From the NCBI GenBank assembly GCA_027924645.1, contig BSBN01000888.1, forward strand, positions 15,259,001 through 15,323,000: 64,000 nt of DNA, read 5' to 3'. The notes under the pieces are model-generated. The model had not been told where the DNA came from, ran no database searches, and saw nothing but the letters and a program-made list of their open reading frames with translations. The number at the start of each line of letters is the position of its first letter. Within the stretch, counting starts at the first letter, position 1. This stretch comes from Cunninghamia lanceolata. Its lineage: Eukaryota > Streptophyta > Pinopsida > Cupressales > Cupressaceae. Shown one piece after another: positions 44,273-56,362 of the stretch. The position numbers were made by a program, and so were the translations under genes.

Positions 44273-44915
44273 CTACCCCAAATAGAGCTCTAGAAAATAA
44301 TTTGTGACATAGTCTTCATAATGGGAAACATTTACCTTAGAATCAGTTGTAGTTGTAGTAGTGCCTTCATGATGTCCATCCAAAGCATAAACCACTTCAT
44401 CCTCATGCAAACAAGTGCCAATGACCTCAATATCATCATCAGGAACAAATAAGAGTAAAACATCAAATAAGATAGTAGCATCTTGTTCACCCTTAAAAAA
44501 CATTTTGTATTCCCTCGCCGTCCACTTAATGTCAACAGGTAGCCATGTCATATTGCATAAAACTCTCCTCCTCTAAAGCTGATGACTCAAATTCATTTAG
44601 TCCAAAGTCATCTTCAAAAAGAGGATTATCCATGCACCATTAAAAGTCATAAATTGTACTACCTGAAGAACTTGCATGCTCTTCATAAAGGGCATTATCC
44701 CTTATGCTCATCTCTTCATCATCAGTTTCTTCATCAATATATGTATGCTCTTCATAATCAACTACATGAACTAAATCATTTGATGTTTCACTTGCATACA
44801 TACCCTCCAGGAGATCTGTAATACTACAACAAGCAGTAGGGTCATATGTCTCTTCACTGAATTGGAGATCATCATTTATTTGTTCATTCTCATCGACCAC
44901 TGATGACTTATCCAA
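44273..44915 (-). pseudogene. Acidic open segments downstream of gag
   Basis: Two short minus-strand reading frames rich in Asp, Glu and Thr ('DEETDDEEMS', 'VCMRMKWFMLWMDIMK' in an alternate frame). They carry no motif I recognise. They may be remains of the gag C-terminus or of a spacer ORF. Confidence 0.3.
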
Positions 44916-45206
44916 TGGAATGTAGGTGCAACTTCACTACTATTTTCATCTGGATCATCACCATACACTGCACTAGCACCTTCCTCTACCATTCTACACA
45001 CATAATCATCACTTGATACTATGTCTGGATCATTTGAAACATATGCATCCTTGTTGTCTACAAATCCTATTCATTATCAACTACCTCTGTATATGAGGAC
45101 ATAGATTTTAGAATCATATCCTGCTTAACCTTGTCGACATAATCAATGAACAAGTATGCCTATTACATACCCATTAGATTTAATTCCTCCCGTATAGAAA
45201 TTGAGC

Positions 45207-45749
45207 TTAAGGAAGCATCATAAGCTCACAGAAACATATCAATGCAAATAGGAACACCAAGTCTGTTTTTTCTAGGATGTGAGATTGGGCCACCACAAAT
45301 CTCTGGCTGAGATTCATGCTAGACTCCCCTTCTTTCCTTGTGATATTTTCTAGTTCTTTGATAAGAAAAACATGTTCTAGACTACTTGTATAGTCTTCAA
45401 ATGTAGCCACCAATTGCTCCCAAGAAGCAAAATGTTGGTTAGGGAAACTAACCAGCCACTTCCATGCTACTCCACACAGAGATCTAAAAAAACATTTCAT
45501 CCACATATCCTCATCTTCAAAATGAAATCTATCCATGAAGTTTGAAAGTGTATCAATGTGTGTCTTCCTATTATAAGCTTCACACCCATCAAATAAAGGC
45601 ATCTGATTATAAATCTTCTTGGGCATGGATTTTTGCTCATAACTGACGCATGAGAGGCTCATTTGTCTATATGTATTTTCATTTGCAAAAGGACGAGGCC
45701 AAGGAAAATAGAAACTAGGAACAATAGGAGGGGAATTGGACTGACGCAT
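45207..45749 (-). pseudogene. Gypsy-type gag remnant
   Basis: 180 codons. 'MPLFDGCEAYNRKTHIDTLS' in part, 'DMWMKCFFRSLCGVAWKWLV' and 'FASWEQLVATFEDYTSS' follow the retrotransposon gag (capsid-like) pattern, where a Trp-containing helix 'GxAxxWxxxLP' is followed by 'W.xLxxxF'. The frame is lost after 'QSHILEKTDLVF'. No zinc knuckle is seen. Confidence 0.7.
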
Positions 45750-46414
45750 TCTGATTTGGCTTTCTGATTCTCTTTCTTGCTACAATAGATACTCAAGCAA
45801 CTGCTTTTCTTTTTTCAATTTCATATTATAGTCTAGTTGACTCATTTCTATTAGGCAAGGGCTCAAAAGATTCTAGGTTTGTAAAATTGGCAGGGCTATG
45901 ATTAGAAAATACATCATCTAGATGGTCAAAGGCCATATAGTTCCTAGGGTCTGCAACATAAGAAGATGCATAGGAAGTATCCTTCCCAGGGTATCCATGT
46001 CCATACTAGTTGGCCATGACCAACTACAAACCACATGTCTAGTACAAAGGAAAGAAAACAACATGTTCCTTTACTGAGAAAGAAACCATGGTCAAGGTAC
46101 GAAGAAAAAAATATACCTTAACTAGTTGTAATCTCCTTGAGACATGCACACAACATCAACACTTTGTTTTCTTTTGACAATAGAGTTGCCACCTCATTGA
46201 ATGAGGAAATTCCTTTAAGCATTACAATCTTCAAGGCTTCAAAATTGATTCTTGGTTGCTCACACCAGCAGATTTTTCAAATATTTATAACCTTGCACTA
46301 CATCAACACTAATCTATTGGCATAAGTTGAAGGGCTACCTACTTACCCACAGCAACAGGTTGTACAACTGCAATGGCTGCAAACAGGGGTCTTCAAATCA
46401 GAACGAAAGGATCA

Positions 46415-46590
46415 CTATCCCCAGTAATGGTGCTAAAATGTTGGTGTAAGATGACAGGCTACCAAAGTTACGCAACAACAAATTGCACCACTACAAATTT
46501 ACTATTACCAAGGGTGTGAAAAATGCACGAGTTGCCTAAAATCTGGCAACAGCTAAAGTAACTTTGTCCCCGACAACGGTGTAATAACCC
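46415..46590 (-). repeat. Leader duplication with second primer-binding-site-like motif
   Basis: 46439-46590 matches 48064-48215 in direct orientation (shared 'AACAACAAATTGCAC', 'TATTACCAAGGG', 'GCACGAGTTGCCTAAAA', 'AAAGTAACTTTGTCCCCG'). It is preceded by 'TCCCCAGTAATGGTGCTAAAA' and TGTTGG, the same order as at 48199-48224, suggesting remains of an older LTR/leader junction. Confidence 0.6.
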
Positions 46591-48063
46591 TAATGAAATA
46601 ATTTGATATATATTTTTTCAATAATAGCACCACACAACAAATCTAAAATAAACCCTTGTATTTCAAACCCTTATAACAATACGTTTTTGAAGTTATTTGA
46701 AATACCCACAAAAGAGTCAATTTCATAACAAACTGTGCATCAAACTTTGATAATTTTTGCACTGAAACTCTCAAATCTCCTTATATAATGAAAAATATGA
46801 TATTTACACATGAAATCTACTGTAACATCAGAAATAATTACAACAGAAACAATAGAAACAAAATCTAGAATTATACTTTCAAGATCTTCACCAAAAAACT
46901 ATAAATAACACATCAAACTTGCACAGTTTGCTCCACAAACACCCAAAACTGATTTTTATTGGTTTCTTGTTGATAATGAACATTATAGAGGATTGATATA
47001 TCAGTCACAATATAGAAGCAATAGCACATCCCCAAACTAAAAAATAAATATATCAAACTCCTCACAATATTGAAATACACAATTTAACCTGCCAAGCTCC
47101 AACAACACCCAACTGTAAAATAAACATATAAAACTTTAGGAACTGATGTAGAACAAAAAAACACCAACAATGAAGGTGCCACAACAGCATCAAACCCACA
47201 ACACACTGCACACATAAAATCTGCAACTAACTCCTCCAACACACCACACCTACAAAATCAAACAACACTGGAATCCTCTAAATCTGCAATAATCTGAAGC
47301 ACTAATGCAACCTCTGAATAACCCTAGAAATCAATGGGGTTTCATCCACTGACTTCAAATCTCCATTGGGTTTTATTCCAAGAAGATCGGTGTAGAACCA
47401 AAGTTCACACAGAAAATATGAGGAATAATAAAATGGCCAAAAGATCCTCTACTAGAAAAATTCATGATATTTATATTGCCAAAGCACAAAATGGGCGTTC
47501 AAAAACCCAATTGCCAACTTAGAGGGAAATAATAATATATTAATTAAAATTTGTCTTTTGAAATTTCCACCTCCCATGAAAACTAAAAATAGCTCCACTT
47601 ACACCTCACCGCTGCAAGAAAATCAAACCCAATCTTGACAAGATTCTAAAATCTCCAAGAAAAGCAAAAGGCATCTTCCCCATTTCTAACACCTCCACAA
47701 GAGAAAATAAATATTAATATTTAATATTTAATTTTTTTCTTTTCATCCACATCTTATAGTTAAAATTAATTAATAATTTCCCTTTTTAAATTGTTTTATG
47801 AAAAAGTAGGGAAATTACTAATTTCCTTAGAGTTATCCAAAACCTCATGAAAAATCCACTTGTGTAATAAAACTTAATATTTTATATTTTATTTCTCCCA
47901 ATAAATAATAATCTCCTAAATTTATGGGAAAACAATAAAAATATTAAATAAAATATTTTCCCTATGTGTCCTATTACCTCCAACTTACTATTTTTGGACA
48001 ATGGAGACTTACTATTTAGAGTAAGTTCTATTTTTGGAAAGAGGGACATGACAAATGCCACCA
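46591..48063. other. AT-rich interior of the gag-only element
   Basis: I see no gene here. The stretch lies between the two leader copies and may be an LTR relic. Confidence 0.3.
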
Positions 48064-48198
48064 AAATGTCTAGCATAAGTTGATAGGCTGCCAAACTTAC
48101 ACACAACAACAAATTGCACTGTTGCAAATTTTCTATTACCAAGGGCATGAAAAAAGCACGAGTTGCCTAAAACCTAGCAACGACTAAAGTAACTTTGT

Positions 48199-48218
48199 CC
48201 CCGAAAACGGTGCCAAAA
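48199..48218 (-). other. Tat-type primer-binding site
   Basis: Minus-strand TTTTGGCACCGTTTTCGGGG next to the LTR resembles the TTTGGCGCCGTT... site typical of plant Tat/Athila elements, with changes mostly at CpG. Confidence 0.6.
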
Positions 48219-50286
48219 TGTTGGTTCCCAAAATAATTGCAACCCAAAACTCTAAAACATTCCTAAATCACCTAGGCTAGGGATTGTCATCATGGTGATA
48301 GGAAGAGGTTTATCAACAAGTTAAGGGGAATTTTGGCCAACTATAGTTGTGGGTATACTCCTCTGCACTTCATGTTCAACTAGACCTAGGAGGGATATTC
48401 CTAGAGTCATAAAATAAAATACCAAGAATAGATACAGCCATACCCAATATACACTTGACCCCAAGAGTTGCCACTAGATCAAGTCAAACTAGTTGCACAT
48501 GCCTCTATATTAAGCTGATTCAACTATGAGAATGTACATGCACAGGAAAGATGGTTTTTTGCCTAAACCATGGGTGAATGATTTGTTTTATTTAAAAGAG
48601 TGATTGGTCCCTCTCCAATATAGACTGGTGCCTATTCCATTGGGCAATGGAGTCATAGAATGAAAGGAGGAAAGGAAGTATACAATAAAGGATGAACAGA
48701 ACTAGACATACATTTACATATATAACTTTCAAATAGATCTTCATACAATGTAAATACTTAATTATCCAAAAGAGAATTGCAATGGTTCATATACAACAAA
48801 GGAATGGTAAATACAAAGCCTTGTATTAACTTAGATGTTATCACACATCCTCAAACCTCTATTACAATCATACCAACAAGTGTGTTAAGGGAAATACAAA
48901 ACTACGATTACATATTTACCAAAACCACTACAAACTCTTGTGGAGACATTCATTATATCCAAATCTACTTTACATAACCTTCCTACTCTATGTTGTATAA
49001 AATCCCTTCACTAACAAACCAAATAGATCATGTGTTGATGCCAGAGAAACTCCTTATGCTCTCCCAGACAAAACAATTGGCTCAGCGACCAACCCTAAAA
49101 ACATCTAAAAAATATGCCTATATAGCAATCAGCCCCTGGGCATTGGAAAATTTGGTCAATAAGTAATTGTGCTACATTGAATGTGGTTGATGGTCTCTAT
49201 CAGAATATTAGTAGATTTCGTAGGAGCTCGTGTCCTACAAATTAATTTTGTGTCCTTTAGGTATTGTTTCAACCACCCACTTTGCATTAATGGTGTTCCC
49301 AAAATTGTCGGTGTGTTTCCACATGCTTTCCAGGTGATATGCATATCAAGGAAGGCCAAGAAGCTAACCTCTGAAAATCAGACTTCAGAGGTCAGGATTC
49401 CTTCCTTCCAACTTATAATATCTGGAAGAGGGAAGAAAAGAGCCCGAACCCCACCAATGTATAGATATGAAGGCGTCAGGGGGGTCGAGCCTTGGGCCTT
49501 CTACCTTCTAGATTACGCCATGACATCACAGCCATCCACTTGGCAGCTTCCCATGGTTCTCCAGTCTTGTCGCAAGCCACCTAAAAGGTTCCAAAGAATG
49601 GTGGAAAGCCATAGAAATATTATTACCCATCAGGACTCGGGCATTGGGCCTTCTGCCTTCCACCTTCCATGAAGAAGATGAAAGGAAGACCAAAATCTGA
49701 CCTGCCACAGACTTAGTGCTATATTGGCCTGGTCAGACTTTAGCCTTCGGGCCTTCACTATTTCACCTACTTGGAAGAATAGAGAACATCATCACCCTAA
49801 CCCCCAAAACATCCATGTGTCCTCATTCTACAGTTCCACAAGCTGAATATGGGTCCCCCAAAAGGCTTGATGGAATGGCAGAATGCCTTAGAAAAAATAC
49901 TTGTCAGGGGTCAGCCATCGGGCCTTCCTCCTTCCACCTTCCAAAAGGAAGGAGGAAGGAAGGAATCCTGAAACTCCGAAGTCTTCCACACTTAGACAAA
50001 TTTTAGAGCTTGATTTCAGATTCGATAAAAGGGTAAGATAGAAGACATGAACTCTAAACTCTGAAACACCAACAAATGTGAAAATACAAGGAAACACTTA
50101 AAATTTTTTGACTTAGTCATTGTTTGGGATTCCTATCTTGCATTTTCAAAATGTAAACACATGAAAATGTATGGAAGATATCTCTAATTGGTTATAGGTT
50201 CAACAATGGAGGTATAAAGTGGGATTCAAATGGAATTTGGGGGCAAAATGGGGTATTTTGGGTATTGATTTTTTTAGGTGTCAATA
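48219..50286 (-). repeat. Right LTR of the gag-only element
   Basis: 2068 bp, TGTTGGTTCCC...GGTGTCAATA. The foldback at 49923-49963 is more complete than in the left copy. Confidence 0.8.
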
Positions 50287-50291
50287 GTGTG
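50287..50291. repeat. Right TSD GTGTG of the gag-only element
   Basis: Exact match to 41317-41321. Confidence 0.85.
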
Positions 50292-50381
50292 TATAATTGA
50301 GACTATTTATGTCTTAAGATTTGAATTAAATCCTACTATATCCAAAATTCTAATCAATGGGTTGATCATATGCATAATTAT

Positions 50382-51638
50382 TGTTATGGAGTTAAAAGTG
50401 GACACATGCCTTTTCAACTCCTAGTTTAGCTCCTAGGTCCCCATGTTCACACTTTACATGCAAATTATTCATCCCAATGAGAAATCCCCTGAAACCCATG
50501 TCAAATAGGAACTAGGGGCCCACTTTATGCTTAGGTCCTAACCAAAAAGGCACCTAGGGACTTAGGTGCTCACATCCAAGTCCATCAGGGTAAAATTTAC
50601 TATATGTCAGCCTAAGACTCTTTAATGGGTCCCTCTTTGTCAGACCTTTCATTTAATTGGTGAATGTTTAATTAGAAAGCATATATAAGCAAGTGTTTGA
50701 ATTCATTTTTAACATACATGGATATTGCAAACTTATGATATTGGAGAAAAGAGCATTCAAGGCATTCACTGTGTTATTGTTGCAGATTTGTATTTGTATT
50801 TGTGTGCTTGTTGTAGATTTGGAATCATCATCTATCTCCTTAAGAGTTGAAGAAGCTTCATCCTAAGGACTTCACCTCTAAGGTGACATCATCATTGTGT
50901 TTGAATCATTTCATAATCATTTGGATTATCTTTAGCCTCTCTCCTACAAGGACATGCTCTCTCTCTAACAACAGTGTTGGAAAGCTTGAATGCTCTCCCA
51001 GTATTTGATTGAGGCAAGTCCCTAAACACCACAACCCCTAAACCCCTTTCTTTTTGTGTGTAGGTTACAAGCACGAGAATTGTAGAAGTGAAGGTACAAG
51101 GAAGTTGTTGTAGAGATTGAGATTCAAGATCCAAAAATAGAGTTCAAAATTTCACTCGTAGCAAACTTGGGCGATAGCCCCAGTGTCCAACAGCCTAAAT
51201 AGATCTTGAATTCATCATCAAAGTATCATTTATGACCTTTTTCCTGTTTTGATCTATTAGAGATCAGGACATTCTAGACTTGGTCACTAGCCTCAGAGTC
51301 TTCCAACATTTTAGCTTGTAAGGGATGGGTTTGGGCTTCTCACTGATCATCTCAATGCTTTTAGATCTTAAATTGTTGTTTTTGTTTCTATGTTATAATC
51401 TAATTATCATAATTCTAGGTTTTAGTGCATCAATTGGCGTAGGCTTTGATAAAATTCTTGGTCGAATCACATCTTTCCTCTGCAAACAAGAGCACAAAAT
51501 CAGCAGTTGAGTCCTTTCCCATCTTGTAGTCATGAATGTTGTAGTGAAAGGAGCATTTGGTCTAGTGTACTCACATGCTTTGAATCCATCTCTCTTTTCC
51601 CTACTTAAAATTTTTGTGAACCCATGTTTTAAATAATT
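50382..51638 (+). repeat. LTR L4
   Basis: TGTTATGGAG start. TATA-like 'GCATATATAAGCAAG' near 50683, splice-acceptor-like 'TTTTTGTGTGTAG' near 51052, then 'GGCATC' (decayed primer-binding site) near 51640. Confidence 0.65.
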
Positions 51639-52580
51639 GGCATCTTATTGAGTGTTGAAATCAGATTTTGCATCATACTTGTAATTTTAAATTGAAAAAT
51701 CTTGCATACATTTTGAAAAAATTAAAAAAAAAGCATTCTAGGCTTGCGTAAAGGCATAGTTTTGCATTATTTTCATTGCATATCATTGGAAACACTTAAT
51801 TTTCTGATTTTTACATCAGATCTAAACCTAATTATAGAAATTAATCAGTTCACAACATCATATCTTGCATTTGCATATCTCATTTGTAAGGGTTTTGTTA
51901 AAAACTTACATTTTTCACATTACCTAGTTTTTTGCAAAAGCTAGGGTTAGTAGTCAAAATATTATTTTCTATTTTTCTACTCCTTTAAACACTCATTCAA
52001 ATCTGATTCTAAGTTGTAGTGTTTCTTCATTGTACATCCTTGCATTGAAATTTCAAATTTTGTAATTACACATTGTGTATTTCAACAAGCATATCTACCT
52101 TAATCCTTTTGGTTGTTCTAGTAATTTGTGCATTGAGTGTTGTAGGACTTTGCATGAGTTGTATAACCCTCTGCCTTAATAGAAACATCTTTGTAAGGAG
52201 AAGTGGTAGATTAATAGGTTCTAGTGCTTTCAATAGTGACAATATGCAAACATCAGAAAACCCATTATACAACCAGTTTAAAAAGGTGAATCAACATCTC
52301 TAAAAGATATCATAAACACTAATACAAAAGAAGAACAAACATTTCATGATGTTGAGGATGTCATTGATGTAATCTCACATGTGCCTGATGAAAATATTAA
52401 GAATATCGACACACAACTACCTAAATTCCAACAAGTTGTAGGATATGCACATCTAGCTCAATAAATGATACCTATTGTTGAAGGAATAAGAGGGATATTA
52501 CAAGAAGGTTGAGAAGGTGTTGATATGCTCTATGGATTATCTCACATAGTGGGACATAACATTATACAGTAGCTAGCTAT

Positions 52581-54193
52581 GTGAATGTCATTGAAAATGT
52601 ATCAACACCAGCATTTATAACTTCACCAGTTTTGATAGCACCCATACTGACTACTAGAATATCCACTTTAACATCATCAATTCTCACCACCAATCCACAT
52701 GCTCGTAGTATTACTAAAACTACTATGGGATCATCTACTGGAAATACATATAAGGTTGTTGCATTTAACTATCAAAACTCTGCACCTCATGTCTCCATGC
52801 CAATGCATACCTATTCTGAACCATCTTTCACCTCTACTCATTATCAACCACCCTCTAATTTCATGACCTCAGCCCCAAATCCACCTCTATCAAAACCACA
52901 AGCCACCTCTTCACCTAATGATACTCTCCTAAACCAAATTTTGAAGAGTTTATCTTCCTTGCAACAAAAGGTGACAAACTTGACAAATGCTTCTTCTCAA
53001 CCTACTTTATTAACATATCAGGCTTGTAGTCCTTTATCCTATGCAATTCTAAGAACTCCAATGCCTGACAAATTTGAGACCCTCGCATTGGAAAGTATAG
53101 TGGTAAACGTGATCCTAATACTCATGTGGTAGCATTCACAATGATGTGTAGTGATTTATTCTTTAATGAGGAACTATTACCAAAACTATTTCCTTGATCT
53201 CTCAACGATACTACATTGGAGTGGTTTTGATCTCTACCTCCTAATTCAATCAATTGCTTCTCACAGCTAGTTGATCAATTCTTATAACACTTCCAATCAA
53301 ACATTGGACCTATTGTCTCCTTGATTGATTTCGTTCATTATAAACAAGGCTTGGAAGAGAAATTGATAGAATTCATCAGTCGATATCAAGATCTCATCTC
53401 GCAAATACAATATCCAATTAAAGATGAGGATCTTCAGAATGTATTCATTACAAATCTACAACCAAATATATGCAATAATGTATTGTTGATGAAGTATAGT
53501 TATTTTCAACACTTATGCACAACTCTCCGCAATTACCAACTTTTGGCTAGTCAGTATGAAAGTCATGCCTCATCGGCTCTTGTTGGTCAATCAACAGTTG
53601 GTTCATCTCAAAATATGTTCAAGAAGAATAATTGAAATTTCATCAAGATAAATGGACAACATTCACATAATTTTCACTCACAAGTGTCTACTATTTCAAA
53701 GCCTCCACGAGCACCATTTCAATTCAAACATGAACAAAGACAATTTACTTCATTATAAGATTCTCTCCATTCGGTAATGACTCAAGCAGTAAACAAAAAT
53801 CTTTTGAAGCTTCATCCTTCTCATCCTTTCGATAGTAGTAAGCCACAAGGACCTTCATTCAATGGTAATATTTATTTTCAATATCAATTCTCTCCAGGAC
53901 ATGATACCGAAAGATGCATGTATCTTAAACACGAAATTCAAGATGTCATTGATTCTAATATGATACAAGTTATTGGTGTGAATGACAATAAAAATAAATC
54001 AGTAGCACCTCTAAATCAAAATCTACAAATCTTCACTAATCATTTTCCTAAGCATAGAGACAACAATATGGTAGAACATAATACTATGGAGATTGAAGAT
54101 GACTATCTTGACTATGATGGCATAGTGGGTATGTTAGAAGTGGATAAGATGACAAATGAAGATTTACCTCAGCCACATGGAAAAGGTATCTAA
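52581..54193 (+). pseudogene. Tat-like gag remnant
   Basis: A Ser/Thr/Pro-rich N-terminal part (52581-53130) includes 'LLNQILKSLSSLQQKVTNL', a short coiled coil. It is followed, after frameshifts, by the gag core: 'TTLEWF*SLPPNSINCFSQL' in part at about 53212, 'FVHYKQGLEEKLIEFISRYQ' near 53330 and 'VFITNLQPNI'. Further down 'NIYFQYQFSPGHDTERCMYL' near 53870 is the C-x-H-x2-C-like box that precedes protease in Tat elements ('YC.YH...GH.T..C'), with the first Cys and His changed. Stops at about 53226 (TGA) and 53287 (TAA) and several frameshifts make it dead. Confidence 0.65.
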
Positions 54194-55505
54194 GCTGAGG
54201 TTCCTCCTCTGTTATCCCTTTATGGATAAGAAGATAACCAACATGCACAAGATAAGCAATTGGAATAGCCCATATGCAATCACTTGAAGCAAGATAAAGT
54301 GGTGTCGATGAGAAGCATTCCATTTCATCGTGAAAGGATCATAAAGTAGAACAACAAAGAAAAAGGATGGAAAAGAACAAGGCGACTGTCATTGGTGGGA
54401 AATAGCAATGATTTCCCTCCTTGTAAGCATCAAAAGATTTCAAACGTGCAGATTCTTCAGAAGCAATCACCATATGGCCATTCTAGAAACAAGTATCAAT
54501 TAGGTATGTATTCTCCAAACAAATTTCCACACTTGATGGTACACCTCTCTAAGATGCTTGCAAGTTTGGCTTCCTCTTAGATAGATATATTTATATATGT
54601 CATGTTGTATTCCCCCATGTTGTGTTCAATGTTCTTTATGTCTCTTTGGATGACCCTTTATACTCTTGTAAGGTCAAGGATACAAGGAGACTGCATCTAT
54701 TGTGACCATTCTTCTATTTATTTCTATGTTCTTCTATTTTCCTCTCCTCTATTTTATTATTGTGTGTTGTTCTTTGGGGGCAGAACATTGTGGAGGATGT
54801 CTTGGAGGCATCTTCCCATGTTGTAAACCCATGTCAGTCTTATCTTCTCTCTCACTTTTATTGTTTCCATTCTTCAGTAACTATACTAGTTGGCAGATGA
54901 TGAAAACAAATAAATATTGACACGAACCGTGTGTCCCTTTAGCAAGAAAAGCAAAAATGGACCTAGTCCACATATGAAGATGGAGTTGATATATATATTT
55001 GACACTTGACTAGTAGAATCACTCTATGTGATGTCTCGAATTGTGAAATTTCTTGTAACAAACCTTTACAATACTCTAAATCTACTTCTATAAACTTTGG
55101 ATTGTTTTGTATCTCACCTTGTTGCTATAATCAGTTCTAAGATACCTACAGTATAACTTAACAGCTATACTTGGTTCTGAACCCACAAGTGTAGCCTTGG
55201 TATCTCTTATATCACATTCATGAATTGATTTGGTTGTTATCTTAGAGTAAGATTTTTTAAACCAAAGTTTTTATCTTATTAATTATCCTAGCAAATCATA
55301 TTGATGTGTTTGTGGGAATAGTCACCGATCATGGCACATGTCACCTTTGGGGGCATGGGCTTTGTGAAAGCTCTTGTTCCCTTGCATGTTTTCACTCTAC
55401 CTTAATGTGCTTGATATATGCAAGCAGGATCAACCACCTTAAGGTGGGGGCGTATATAATGGTGTCTGTTTGATTACTTTTACACTAACAAAGCATGTTT
55501 GTAAT
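54194..55505 (+). other. Unassigned interior of the L4/L5 element
   Basis: I find no protease or RT motif. Sequence is AT-rich with scattered short frames only. Confidence 0.35.
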
Positions 55506-55720
55506 CCCTCATCACGAGGTAGGATGGCGTATCTCTTGAGCTAGTGTGCATCCTCTTAATGAAAAATCCCTCATCACAAGGCTAGATGGCGTATCTCTTG
55601 AGTTAGTGCACATCCTTTTAAACAAAGCCCTCATCACGAGGTAGGATGGTGTATCTCTTGGGCTAGTGCATATCCTTCTAAACAAATTCCTTATCGTGAG
55701 GTGGGATTGGATCTTGAGTC
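55506..55720 (+). repeat. ~60-bp tandem repeat, 3.5 copies
   Basis: 'CCCTCATCACGAGGTAGGAT' recurs at 55506, 55568, 55628 and (degraded) 55688, each followed by 'GTATCTCTTG.GCTAGTG'. It lies in the 3' region of the element, like the 107-bp repeat at 31790. Confidence 0.8.
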
Positions 55721-56362
55721 ATTCACCCTTAAGCATGTCTTTGGCAGTTGTGGTAGCATAGCTCAACTATCAGGTGTGTTTGGCATGTTTTAGATAGTGG
55801 AGTGTAGCAATGAGCTCCTTCCTATCACCCATGTTTTCCATATATAAGATGTATAGTGTGTCTATGGCATACTCTACAGCGCTCGTGTATTTTGTGTGTC
55901 TTCTATGTGTTTTATGTGTCTTCCTTGTGTGTCTTGCATTTTGTGGCGTGGTCTAAAGATGTGTGCCAATGAGCCCCTCCCCATGCTATATGTCTTTTGC
56001 ATGTCTTCACATGTATGTTTTGTTTATTTTAGTTAGCATTATATATATAGATATGTAATTGCTTAATCATGTCTTCTCTTCATGTCTTCTTTGTGTATTG
56101 TGTGACTGCATTCATGTCTTCTCCACGTATTGTGTGCTTTTACTATCTTCTTCATGTATTGTGTGCTTCCTTACTGTATCACTGTGTCTTATGTGACTGT
56201 TACATGTTTTCTTATGCTTACCTAAGTCTAGGGGCTAGAAATAGCCCTTCAAACTTAGGGTGTGGCTTCATTCTTGTTTTTGATGTGTTTTGATATGCTT
56301 CTGTTGTACTTTAATGCATGTGTTGAATCATAGGATCGCACACACATTAAAGTGGGGTTGAA

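Larger units (their letters stand above)
41322..50286 (-). mobile_element. Non-autonomous LTR element with ~2.07-kb LTRs and a gag remnant
   Basis: 8965 bp with LTRs at 41322-43396 and 48219-50286 (about 88% alike by eye), TSD GTGTG. A decayed gag lies on the minus strand at 45207-45749 and acidic open stretches follow at 44273-44915; no protease, RT or integrase is recognisable in the 4.8-kb interior, so it is a LARD-like or heavily decayed Tat element. Directly inside the right LTR, minus-strand TTTTGGCACCGTTTTCGGGG is a good Tat-type primer-binding site, supporting minus orientation. A second such site occurs at about 46415-46438. Confidence 0.7.

Noticed and set aside
50377..50381. ATTAT as TSD of the L4/L5 element
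   Set aside because: No matching pentamer follows L5, which is truncated against the GST exon.
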